Notes: generated from the letters alone by a model not told the origin. A stretch of 10,170 nt of DNA from Candidatus Fermentibacterota bacterium (GCA_022703195.1 JAKLEF010000047.1:1-10170); one strand, 5' to 3'. Shown: positions 1-6,498, counted from the stretch's first letter. Translations and numbers: made by a program.

Positions 1-1
1 C

Positions 2-652
2 AACGACACCTCCTTCTACCGCCCCGACCTGACCATCACCGTCGTCGACCCCCACAGGCCCGGCGACGAGATCTCCTACTACCCCGGCCAGACCAACCTC
101 AGGCTCGCCGACGTGATAGTGATCAACAAGATCGACTCCGCCTACCCCGAGGACGTCAACGAGGTCCGTGAGAACTGCCGCGAGGCCAACCCCAGGGCGA
201 CGATCATCGAGGCCGCGAGCCCCGTCTCCGTGGCCAACCCCAACCTCATCCTCGGCCGCAGGGTGCTCGTCGTCGAGGACGGCCCGACCCTGACCCACGG
301 CGACATGGAGTACGGCGCCGGATTCGTGGCGGCCGAGCGCTTCGGGGCCGAGTCGCTCGTCGATCCGAGGCAGTTCGCCGTCGGTTCGATAGCCGAGACC
401 TACGAGAAGTACTACTACGACCGCGAGGAGACGAACGTCCTCCCCGCCATGGGCTACGGCGACGCCCAGATGAAGGACCTCGAAGAGACCATCAGGCGCT
501 GCGACTGCGACAGCGTCATCATCGCCACCCCGATCGACCTCGCGAGGGTCATAAGGATAGAAAAGCCGTCGGTCAGGGTGACCTACGACCTCCAGGAGAT
601 AGGCAGGCCCGACATCGCCGACGTCCTGAAGGCGTTCACAGGGGTGAAGTAG
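2..652 (+). CDS. Cyclic 2,3-diphosphoglycerate synthetase-like / COG2403 predicted GTPase, C-terminal part (5' end outside window)
   Basis: An open frame enters from the left edge and runs to TAG at 650-652, giving 216 visible residues. It is the C-terminal half of a P-loop protein resembling archaeal cyclic 2,3-diphosphoglycerate synthetase and the broader COG2403 predicted GTPases, which are usually around 450 residues, so the P-loop half is missing here. Visible features are a hydrophobic strand ending in an NKID (G4-like NKxD) motif at visible residues 42-45, a conserved-looking GRRVLVVEDGPTLTHGDM stretch, an MGYG segment and an IIATPIDLARVI strand close to the C-terminus. In archaea the enzyme makes cyclic 2,3-diphosphoglycerate from 2,3-bisphosphoglycerate with ATP. 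Bacterial relatives are mostly uncharacterised, so the substrate is unproven. An internal GTG at 113 lies inside the domain and is unlikely to be the start. Only 5 bases separate it from the ferredoxin-subunit gene, so it is probably the first visible gene of the korDABC operon. Confidence 0.72.
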   Translation, partial: NDTSFYRPDLTITVVDPHRPGDEISYYPGQTNLRLADVIVINKIDSAYPEDVNEVRENCREANPRATIIEAASPVSVANPNLILGRRVLVVEDGPTLTHGDMEYGAGFVAAERFGAESLVDPRQFAVGSIAETYEKYYYDREETNVLPAMGYGDAQMKDLEETIRRCDCDSVIIATPIDLARVIRIEKPSVRVTYDLQEIGRPDIADVLKAFTGVK

Positions 653-657
653 GCAAA

Positions 658-993
658 ATGGCCAGGAAGACCGGTCAGGAGAGCACCGGGAACACGCCCC
701 CGGTGGACCCGAAGGCTCCGCCCGCCGCGGCCCAGGCCCCTGAGGCCGCCGCCTGCGGCCAGGGCGAGACCTGCTCGTACGTGCACATCTTCCAGGAATG
801 GTGCAAGGGGTGCGGCATCTGCGTGGCGTTCTGCCCGAAGCACGTGCTCGAGATGGGCAGGAACCAGAAGGCCTTCGTCGCCCGCCCCGGGGACTGCATC
901 AGGTGCTATCTCTGCGCGCGGCGCTGCCCCGACTTCGCCGTGACGATAACGGAGGAGCTGGAGCGGATAAGGCAGGAGGGGGCCGAGTCATGA
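658..993 (+). CDS. korD: 2-oxoacid:ferredoxin oxidoreductase, delta (ferredoxin) subunit
   Basis: This is a 111-residue 2x[4Fe-4S] ferredoxin-type subunit. The first cluster motif is C49-x2-C52-x2-C55-x3-C59-P and the second is C80-x2-C83-x2-C86-x3-C90-P, the classic CxxCxxCxxxCP pair. Residues 1-40 are an Ala/Pro-rich, probably disordered extension that carries two additional cysteines (C33, C39). The subunit would accept electrons from the cluster in the beta subunit and pass them to soluble ferredoxin in the cytoplasm. ATG 658 lies 5 bases after the upstream stop, with a weak purine-rich GGGGTGAAG ahead of it. The stop codon TGA (991-993) overlaps the korA ATG. The D-A-B-C gene order matches known four-subunit oor/kor operons. 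As a lone protein it could be called a generic ferredoxin. The assignment rests on its place in the operon. Confidence 0.88.
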   Translation: MARKTGQESTGNTPPVDPKAPPAAAQAPEAAACGQGETCSYVHIFQEWCKGCGICVAFCPKHVLEMGRNQKAFVARPGDCIRCYLCARRCPDFAVTITEELERIRQEGAES

Positions 994-2129
994 TACCCTG
1001 GGGAGAGACCAGGCTCGTCCAGGGCAACGAGGCGATAGCCCTCGGGGCGCTGGCTTCGGGCATCAGATTCTTCGGCGGATATCCCATCACGCCGTCGACG
1101 GAGGTAGCCGAGATACTCGCCAGGAGGCTGCCCGAGACGGGCGGCGTGTTCATCCAGATGGAGGACGAGATCGCGAGCATCAGCTCCGTCATGGGCGCGA
1201 GCCTGGGCGGGGCGAAGGCGATGACGGCCACCAGCGGTCCGGGCTTCAGCCTGATGCAGGAGGGCCTCGGCTACGGATGCATGGCCGAGATCCCGTTCGT
1301 CGTGGTGGACGTGATGCGGGCCGGCCCATCCACCGGGCTGCCCACCCAGGTCTCCCAGGGCGACGTGATGCAGGCGCGTTGGGGCTCCCATGGCGACCGG
1401 CCGGTGATCGCCATCTGCCCCACCAGCGTGCGAGAGTGCTTCGACCTGACCGTCCGCGCCTTCAACCTCTCGGAGGAGTTCCGCACCCCGGTGCTGCTCC
1501 TGTCCGACGAGGTGATAGGGCACATGAGGGAGCGCGTGACGTTCCCCAGGCGCGAGGACGTGAGGATCCTCGACAGGCCAGTCCCCGAGACCCCGGTCGA
1601 GTGGTACGAGCACTACCATCCCGCGCCCTCGAACGTCTCGCCGATGGCCAGCTACGGATCGGGGTACAGGTTCCACGTGACGGGCCTCACGCACGACAGG
1701 CAGGGCTTCCCGACCCGCAGGGTCGACGAGGTCGACGAGAAGATGGCCCGCCTGAAGAACAAGATCGTCAGGCGCCTCGACGAGCTGGTGGAGGTGAAGA
1801 CGCACGACGTGGAGCAGTCCAGGGTCGTGATCTTCGCCTACGGCTCCGTGTACCGCTCGGCCCTCGCCGCCCAGGTGATGCTCGAGAAGAAGCACAAGAA
1901 GGTCGGCGTGTTCCGCCCGGTGACCCTGTGGCCGTTCCCCGACCGAGAGGTGAAGGAATACCTGGACGAGAAGGACGTCGTGATCGTGCCCGAACTCAAC
2001 CAGGGCCAGCTCATCCACGAGGTCGAGAGGCTCACCTCCGACTGCGTGCGGATCGTGCCCGTGCAGAGGGTCGACGGATACGAGATAACGCCCGAGGAGA
2101 TAGTCCAGGCCGCCATGGAGGTGATGTGA
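990..2129 (+). CDS. korA: 2-oxoacid:ferredoxin oxidoreductase, alpha subunit
   Basis: A 379-residue alpha subunit of the KorA type, without a fused gamma domain. It belongs to the enzyme that oxidatively decarboxylates a 2-oxoacid (2-oxoglutarate or a related acid) with CoA, or runs in reverse for CO2 fixation. Visible family features are YPITPST (31-37), the acidic MEDE stretch (57-60) before a small-residue helix, TSGPGFSLMQE (81-91) and GLPTQVSQGD (116-125). The C-terminal transketolase-like domain includes VVIFAYGSVYRSA and the FRPVTLWPFP motif that contacts the partner subunits. I chose ATG 990 because it overlaps the korD stop as ATGA and has AGGAGG at 974-979, 10 bases upstream. The frame is open further upstream to 798, but that part only overlaps korD. 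The stop overlaps the korB start. Substrate specificity cannot be read with certainty, so 2-oxoglutarate is only the most usual assignment. Confidence 0.9.
   Translation: MIPWGETRLVQGNEAIALGALASGIRFFGGYPITPSTEVAEILARRLPETGGVFIQMEDEIASISSVMGASLGGAKAMTATSGPGFSLMQEGLGYGCMAEIPFVVVDVMRAGPSTGLPTQVSQGDVMQARWGSHGDRPVIAICPTSVRECFDLTVRAFNLSEEFRTPVLLLSDEVIGHMRERVTFPRREDVRILDRPVPETPVEWYEHYHPAPSNVSPMASYGSGYRFHVTGLTHDRQGFPTRRVDEVDEKMARLKNKIVRRLDELVEVKTHDVEQSRVVIFAYGSVYRSALAAQVMLEKKHKKVGVFRPVTLWPFPDREVKEYLDEKDVVIVPELNQGQLIHEVERLTSDCVRIVPVQRVDGYEITPEEIVQAAMEVM
2117..2125 (+). promoter_or_regulatory. Full-length Shine-Dalgarno sequence for korB
   Basis: GGAGGTGAT is fully complementary to the usual 3' end of bacterial 16S rRNA. 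It lies inside the last codons of korA, 3 bases before the korB ATG, with 7 bases between GGAGG and the ATG. It fixes the korB start at 2129 and implies strong initiation of the catalytic subunit in addition to coupling through the overlapping stop codon. Confidence 0.75.
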
Positions 2130-2974
2130 TGGCCGCGATCCTGCCGTACGAGTACAAGTATCTGCGCGCGAAGAAGAAATTCCCGCACGTATGGTGCCCG
2201 GGCTGCGGCATCGGGATCGTCATGGGCTCCATCATCAGGGCGATAGACAGCCTCGGGTGGACCAAGAACGAGATCATGCTGGTCTCGGGGATAGGCTGCA
2301 CCTCGCGGATGCCCGTCTACCTCGACTTCAACACGCTCCACACCATGCACGGGCGCGCCCTCGCGTTCGCGACCGGCGTGAAGCTGGCCAATCCCGGCCT
2401 GAAGGTCATCGCTGTGATGGGCGACGGCGACGCCCTGGCGATCGGAGGCAACCACGTCATCCACGCAGCCAGGCGCAACATCGACATCACCTCGATAATC
2501 GTGAACAACTTCAACTACGGGATGACCGGCGGGCAGCACTCGCCGACCACGCCGATGAACGCCGTCACAGCCACTTCTCCGCACGGGATGATCGAGCCCG
2601 GCTTCGACACCTGCGCCCTCCTGAGCGCCGCCGGCGCCTCCTTCGTCGCCAGGGCCACCGTCTACCACGTCATCGAGATGGACGGGCTGATCAGGCAGGC
2701 CCTCGAGAAGAAGGGGTTCAGCGTCGTGGAGGCGCTCTCCCCCTGCCCGACCAACTACGGGCGGGCCAACAGGCTGGGCGACGCCGTGAAGATGATGGAG
2801 GACATGCGAGACAATTCCGTCACCGTCACGAAGGCGGCGAAGATGACCCCCGAGGAGCTCTCCGGGAAGATCGTCCGCGGGGTTCTGGCCGAGCGCGAGG
2901 CTCCCGAGTACACCGATCTCTACCGGGAGCTCTGCGAGCGGGTCCAGGGCAAGGCGGCGGAGGTGCCGAAATGA
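2129..2974 (+). CDS. korB: 2-oxoacid:ferredoxin oxidoreductase, beta (TPP- and Fe-S-binding) subunit
   Basis: A 281-residue catalytic beta subunit. The thiamine-diphosphate/Mg motif runs from GDGD (98-101) to the NN pair (126-127), followed by FNYGMTGGQHSPTTP, typical of the family. Four cysteines sit where the family binds its [4Fe-4S] cluster: C23 and C26 in CPGCG, C57 in SGIGCTSR and C206 in SPCPTNYGR. All ligands are present, so the protein should be active. It performs decarboxylation on TPP and relays electrons through its cluster to the KorD ferredoxin. The ATG overlaps the korA TGA by one base (TGATG). GGAGGTGAT at 2117-2125 is a 9-base perfect complement to the 16S rRNA 3' end, the best ribosome site in the operon. 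The 2-oxoglutarate, pyruvate and 2-oxoisovalerate enzymes share these motifs. The alpha/beta lengths and the D-A-B-C order favour the KGOR/OOR group, without proof. Confidence 0.92.
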   Translation: MAAILPYEYKYLRAKKKFPHVWCPGCGIGIVMGSIIRAIDSLGWTKNEIMLVSGIGCTSRMPVYLDFNTLHTMHGRALAFATGVKLANPGLKVIAVMGDGDALAIGGNHVIHAARRNIDITSIIVNNFNYGMTGGQHSPTTPMNAVTATSPHGMIEPGFDTCALLSAAGASFVARATVYHVIEMDGLIRQALEKKGFSVVEALSPCPTNYGRANRLGDAVKMMEDMRDNSVTVTKAAKMTPEELSGKIVRGVLAEREAPEYTDLYRELCERVQGKAAEVPK

Positions 2975-3591
2975 TGCGGTACGCCGAGATCAGGCTGAGC
3001 GGCTCCGGCGGCCAGGGCCTCGGGCTCGCGGGCCGGATCATTGCCGAGGCCGCCATCACCGAGGACTACAACGTCTGCCAGACCCAGAGCTACGGGCCCG
3101 AGGCCAGGGGCGGCTCCAGCAGGACCGACATCATCATCTCGCGCGACGAGATCCTCTTCCCCAACTGCAGGGAGCTCGACCTCCTCCTGGCCATGAACCA
3201 GGAGAGCTGCACGATGTACAGCCCCGACGTGAAGGACGACGGGATAATCGTCGTCGACTCCACCTTCGTCGACCAGCTCCCCACGGGCAACGTGTACTCG
3301 TTCCCCCTCACGACCGAGGCCGTGGCCAGGTTCAAGAACGCGCTGATGGCCAACATGATCGCGATGGGGATGATGTCGTCCCTGGTGCCCTTCTTCAAGG
3401 CCGACACCTGGCGCAAGGCGGTCTCCGTGATGGTCCCGGCCAGATTCAGGGATCTGAACCTCGAGGCCTTCGACCTCGGCGCCCTGACCGGCGGCGAGCT
3501 CGTGAAGAGCCATGCCGTGAAGAAGCCGGTGGCCTTCGACAGGAAGCAGCCGGTGCCGGAGTGCCTCAGGAAGAAGCCACACCACTCCTGA
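2971..3591 (+). CDS. korC: 2-oxoacid:ferredoxin oxidoreductase, gamma subunit
   Basis: A 206-residue gamma subunit that completes the enzyme. The N-terminal strand leads into the glycine-rich GSGGQG loop (11-16) that defines the family and contacts CoA or the partner subunits. QSYGPEARGGSSRTDIIIS (about 39-58), with the conserved PEARGG, and the LLAMNQES strand are also recognisable. The last 25 residues are basic and low in complexity and probably not part of the fold. Two start codons are possible in frame, ATG 2971 and ATG 2974, separated by nothing. Both follow GGAGGT at 2959-2964 at workable distances (6 and 9 bases), and either overlaps the korB TGA at 2972-2974, so the proteins differ by one Met. 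It is the last gene of the operon, and a strong hairpin follows 36 bases after its stop. Confidence 0.9.
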   Translation: MMRYAEIRLSGSGGQGLGLAGRIIAEAAITEDYNVCQTQSYGPEARGGSSRTDIIISRDEILFPNCRELDLLLAMNQESCTMYSPDVKDDGIIVVDSTFVDQLPTGNVYSFPLTTEAVARFKNALMANMIAMGMMSSLVPFFKADTWRKAVSVMVPARFRDLNLEAFDLGALTGGELVKSHAVKKPVAFDRKQPVPECLRKKPHHS

Positions 3592-3627
3592 TCCATCACC
3601 CGGCCTCCGGCCGGCGCGAAGGGAACA

Positions 3628-3658
3628 GGCGGCCGGAACGCGTCCCGTTCCGGCCGCC
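3628..3658. terminator. Hairpin between convergent operons, probable bidirectional terminator
   Basis: A perfect 13-bp inverted repeat, GGCGGCCGGAACG (3628-3640) and CGTTCCGGCCGCC (3646-3658), encloses a 5-base loop. It sits in the 73-base gap between the end of korC (+) and the end of feoB (-), so it can serve both operons. No T-run follows on either strand, so it is not a classical intrinsic terminator. It may act in a T-tract-independent way, protect 3' ends or stop antisense read-through. A smaller GC-rich inverted repeat (CCGG...CCGG) lies just before it at about 3600-3614. Nothing else is seen in this gap. Confidence 0.6.
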
Positions 3659-3664
3659 GGCGTT

Positions 3665-5674
3665 CTAACCGAGCAGCGTCTTCACGGCGAATGCGGCCAG
3701 CCAGGCGAGGGCGGTCAGGGCCGCATACTGGCCGAGAGCCATCCTCCAGCTCCGCGTCTCCCGCGCCGTCATGGCGACCGCCGACAGGCACGGCGCGGAG
3801 ATCAGCATGAAGACTATCAGCGCGGCGCCGGTGCCCGGCGAGTATCGTGAGGACATCTCGGGCGCGAGGCCGGCTCCGCCTTCTCCGCCGAGGGACGAGA
3901 GTATCGCCATCTGGGAGATGAAGAGCTCCCGGGCGCCGATCGAGCCGGTCAGCGCAGTCGCGATCCTCCAGTCGAAGCCCAGGGGTTCGACCAGCGGTTC
4001 CAGTGCGTGCCCGAGCCTGCCCGAGAAGGAGGCCTCGAGCGCCTCCGCGGGATCGGCCCCCGACTGCGGCCTCGGGAAGTAGCCCATCAGCCACAGGGCG
4101 GCGGAGAAGGCCAGGATCACAGTCCCGGCCTTGGCCAGGTAGTGGCTCACGCGCGCCCAGACGTGCCTGGCGAGTGCCCTGGTGGTCGGGAGCCTGTACG
4201 GGGGCAGTTCCATGACGAAGGGCGAGTCACCCCCGCGGATGACGGACCGGGTCAGGAGCCGCGCCCCGAACAGTGCGAGCAGGATGCCCAGCCCGTACGT
4301 GAGGATCAGCACGGCGGCCTGCCTGCCCGGGAAGAAGGCGCCCGCGACCAGCAGGTAGACCGGCAGGCGTGCGCCGCAGGAGAAGAGCGGCAGCACGAGG
4401 ATGGTGGCCAGCCTGTCTCGCCTGCTCTCGAGCGTCCGGGTCGCGAGGACGGCGGGGACCGTGCAGCCGAAACCCAGCAGCATCGGGATGAAACTCCGGC
4501 CGTGGAGCCCGAACCTGTGCATCAGGCCGTCGGTCAGGAAGGCGGCGCGGGCCATGTACCCCGTGTCCTCCATGAGGGAGATTGCGAGGAAGAGCACCGA
4601 GATCCCGGGGACGTAGAGCAGGACTCCCCCCACTCCGCCGATGATACCGTCCGTCACGAGGGATCGCAGGGCTCCTTCCGGCAGGGCCCGCACGATCCCT
4701 TCCGACAGCAGCCCGAACAGGGATCCGATCAGCCCCTCCAGCGGAGCGGAGGCCTGGAAGGTCAGCCAGAACGTGAGGAACATCAGGAGCGCCAGTACGG
4801 GGAAGCCGAGATAGCGGTTCAGCACGATCGAGTCGATCCGCCTCGTGGCGGCCGGCTCAGTGAACCTCCGCCTCGGGACCCCCACCGCCTCCCTCACCAG
4901 ACCCGCCGCCAGGCCCCCCCTGAGAGCCGCCAGCACCAGCGGGGCCGGATCGCCGTACAGGGCCTCCAGCCTCGCGGCCGCCCGGGTGGACCTGTCGATG
5001 ATCGCCCCGGCCGCCCCGGGCATCGTTCTGCGGATCAGGGCGACGGCTTCGGGGTTGCCCTCGACGAGCATCGATGCCAGCCCGGATGGCGAGAGCGGAC
5101 CATCCGGCAGCAGGGAGGCCACTTCGGCTATCTGCTCCTCTGCGTCTCCTCCGAGGCGCAGGGGCCTGGCCGGAACGGCCCCGGCGGCCGAGCCGGCCAT
5201 CGCCTCCAGGAGGGCGTCGATCCCCTCGCCGGTCCTGCCGACCGTCGCCACGACGGGCACTCCGAGCCTGTCCGCGAGAATGCCTGTATCGGGCATCCTG
5301 CCTTCCGCCGAAGCCTCGTCGCACATGTTGAGCGCGACGACGAGCCTCGTCCCGAGGCGGGCGAGCTGGATCGTCAGGAGCAGGTTCCGCTCGAGGTTCC
5401 TCGCGTCGAGGACGTTCAGGATGATGTCGCCGGGATTGTCCAGGATGTGCCTGACGGCGACGGCCTCGTCCTCCGAGGCCGGAGCGAGGCTGTACTGCCC
5501 CGGCAGGTCTACGAAGCGGAAAAACGATTCGCCGCAGGCGCGGGAGCCGCATGCGAGCTCGACGGTGACGCCGGGGTAGTTGCCCTCGTGGGCCGATGCA
5601 CCGGTCAGGCGGTTGAAGATCGTGGACTTGCCGGTATTTGGGTTTCCGGCCAGCAGTACCCTGATCTCGTTCAT
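3665..5674 (-). CDS. feoB: Ferrous iron transporter FeoB
   Basis: A 669-residue inner-membrane Fe(II) transporter with a cytoplasmic N-terminal G domain. G1 is GNPNTGKS (10-17), the G2 threonine is T37 in NYPGVTVE, G3 is DLPG (56-59, followed by QYSL) and G4 is NMCD (116-119). A helical NFeoB region follows to about residue 270. The membrane part then carries the hallmark Gate segments: LMEDTGYMARAAF, GFGCTVPA and a second Cys-containing FSCGARLPVYLL, and the second Gate repeat lies nearer the C-terminus (GARELFISQ). It is shorter than the E. coli protein (773 residues) but within the bacterial range. The start at 5674 overlaps the regulator stop by 4 bases (ATGA), with GAGGTGGAG at 5691-5683 eight bases upstream, so translation is coupled. 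No separate feoA or feoC lies downstream. The partner FeoA-like domain is the C-terminus of the upstream regulator. Iron repression through the palindrome at 6412-6431 is expected. Confidence 0.95.
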   Translation of the reverse strand: MNEIRVLLAGNPNTGKSTIFNRLTGASAHEGNYPGVTVELACGSRACGESFFRFVDLPGQYSLAPASEDEAVAVRHILDNPGDIILNVLDARNLERNLLLTIQLARLGTRLVVALNMCDEASAEGRMPDTGILADRLGVPVVATVGRTGEGIDALLEAMAGSAAGAVPARPLRLGGDAEEQIAEVASLLPDGPLSPSGLASMLVEGNPEAVALIRRTMPGAAGAIIDRSTRAAARLEALYGDPAPLVLAALRGGLAAGLVREAVGVPRRRFTEPAATRRIDSIVLNRYLGFPVLALLMFLTFWLTFQASAPLEGLIGSLFGLLSEGIVRALPEGALRSLVTDGIIGGVGGVLLYVPGISVLFLAISLMEDTGYMARAAFLTDGLMHRFGLHGRSFIPMLLGFGCTVPAVLATRTLESRRDRLATILVLPLFSCGARLPVYLLVAGAFFPGRQAAVLILTYGLGILLALFGARLLTRSVIRGGDSPFVMELPPYRLPTTRALARHVWARVSHYLAKAGTVILAFSAALWLMGYFPRPQSGADPAEALEASFSGRLGHALEPLVEPLGFDWRIATALTGSIGARELFISQMAILSSLGGEGGAGLAPEMSSRYSPGTGAALIVFMLISAPCLSAVAMTARETRSWRMALGQYAALTALAWLAAFAVKTLLG

Positions 5675-6405
5675 GCCAGCGGCTCCACCTCGACGGACCT
5701 CGCCTCCGCGCGCCTGAGGGAGAGCGCGAAGCCGTCGAGGGCGATCTCGACGGGGCCACCCAGGGGCGCCCTGCGGAGGACCTCCACCTCCACCCCGGGA
5801 AGGATGCCCATGTCGGCGAGCCTCTGCCTGATCCGGCAGGCGGCGTGGAGATGGACTATCCTGGCCCTGGATCCCTCGGGGATGTCGGAAAGGCCGGTTC
5901 CGGCACGAACGGCTCCGCCCCCCGCCCCGTGGCCGTGTCGGCCGTGCCGCGGGGGACCGTCCTCCTCGCCTCCCCTGGGCTCGGACCTGAGATATGCGTC
6001 CCTGAGCCTCTCCCCGCCGCAGGATCTCGAATCCGCGAACTGCTGGAAGGCCACCAGGTGGGACAGGGTGTCGCGGCTCAGGACGTGCTCCATCGAGCAG
6101 GCGTCCTTCTCCGCGTCGGAAGGGTTGACCCCGAGTAGATCCCTGAGGAAGGAGACTAGGAAGTCGTGCGTGGACGAAAGCCTGCCGGCCGCCCTGGCCC
6201 CCTCCCCGGTGAGCGAGATGGTGCCGGAGGCGCCCTTTTGGTATTCGAGCAGGCCCTCCCTGTCGAGCTTCGCCAGCGCCTCGCAGACGCTCGCCATGCT
6301 CACGCCCCTCGCCCTGGCTATGTCGGCGACCCGCACGCGGCCGGTGTCGCGCGAGAGATCGTGGACCACCCTCAGGTAGTCCTCCATGCTCCGGGTCATG
6401 TCCAT
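5671..6405 (-). CDS. DtxR/MntR-family metal-dependent repressor with C-terminal FeoA/SH3-like domain
   Basis: A 244-residue metalloregulator. Residues 3-75 form the winged helix-turn-helix (SMEDYLRVVHDL...VADIARARGVSMASVCEALAKLDREGLL). About 76-140 form the dimerisation and metal domain with H80, C103, E106 and H107 (CSMEH, matching the CxxEH of DtxR). A Gly/His-rich linker (144-170, HGRHGH at 154-159) joins a FeoA/SH3-like domain (about 172-243: IPEGSRARIVHL, RQRLADMGILPG, VEIALDGFALSLRR). The position equal to DtxR Met10 is Asp9, as in manganese-sensing MntR, so the metal preference is unclear. It most likely senses Fe(II) or Mn(II) and represses itself and feoB. Possible starts are ATG 6405, 6399 and 6387. 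The first has no Shine-Dalgarno sequence and falls at the predicted transcription start, which suggests a leaderless message. The stop overlaps feoB by 4 bases, and the FeoA domain may also serve FeoB directly. Confidence 0.9.
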   Translation of the reverse strand: MDMTRSMEDYLRVVHDLSRDTGRVRVADIARARGVSMASVCEALAKLDREGLLEYQKGASGTISLTGEGARAAGRLSSTHDFLVSFLRDLLGVNPSDAEKDACSMEHVLSRDTLSHLVAFQQFADSRSCGGERLRDAYLRSEPRGGEEDGPPRHGRHGHGAGGGAVRAGTGLSDIPEGSRARIVHLHAACRIRQRLADMGILPGVEVEVLRRAPLGGPVEIALDGFALSLRRAEARSVEVEPLA

Positions 6406-6410
6406 GCCCT

Positions 6411-6439
6411 ATTATTAGGCATGCCTAATAACAGGTCAA
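6411..6439 (-). promoter_or_regulatory. Sigma-70-type promoter of the regulator-feoB operon
   Basis: Read on the minus strand, TTGACC (6439-6434, 5 of 6 to the -35 consensus) is followed after 17 bases by AATAAT (6416-6411, 5 of 6 to the -10 consensus). The predicted start point, 6-7 bases downstream, falls at the A of ATG 6405. The operator palindrome fills the spacer and covers the -10. AT-rich sequence at about 6447-6480 lies just upstream and could act as an UP element. Confidence 0.72.
6412..6431. promoter_or_regulatory. DtxR-family operator, perfect 20-bp palindrome
   Basis: The sequence is a perfect inverted repeat with the core TTAGGCATGCCTAA and an extra TTA/TAA at the ends. The TTAGG...CCTAA half-sites match the published DtxR/IdeR/SirR type of operator (TTAGGTTAGCCTAACCTAA class). 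It starts 7 bases before the regulator's first ATG and overlaps the promoter spacer and -10 box, the expected place for a repressor that blocks RNA polymerase. The next gene is itself a DtxR-family regulator, so metal-dependent autorepression of regulator and feoB is the simplest reading. Confidence 0.88.
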
Positions 6440-6452
6440 CTCCTCCAGAACG

Positions 6453-6470
6453 CTTTTAACTCCTTTAACT
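6453..6470. repeat. Short tandem 9-bp repeat upstream of the iron promoter
   Basis: CTTTTAACT and CCTTTAACT are directly adjacent and differ at one base. A degenerate third unit (TCTCTAAACT, 6472-6481) follows. It lies in the 93-base gap between the radical SAM gene and the iron promoter, and is the most AT-rich stretch near here. It may be an UP element, a second regulator site or chance. Confidence 0.35.
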
Positions 6471-6498
6471 TTCTCTAAACTGAAACGGAGCGGAGCCC

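Noticed and set aside
798..989. 5' extension of the korA frame
   Set aside because: It overlaps most of korD in another frame and reads as Arg-rich nonsense. ATG 990 has the family-matching N-terminus and a Shine-Dalgarno sequence.
906..2018. 370-codon open frame on the - strand, antisense to korA
   Set aside because: His/Gly/Leu/Asp-rich with no recognisable fold, opposite the conserved KorA. A GC-rich shadow frame.
3599..3614. Second small hairpin after korC
   Set aside because: Stem is short and imperfect (CCGG...CCGG) in GC-rich DNA and could arise by chance, so it is mentioned only with the larger hairpin.
4007..6379. 790-codon open frame on the + strand, antisense to feoB and the regulator gene
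   Set aside because: Its translation is a low-complexity mix of Arg, Gly, Pro, Gln and Glu with no domain. It is opposite two genes with clear motifs and arises from the lack of stop codons in GC-rich DNA.
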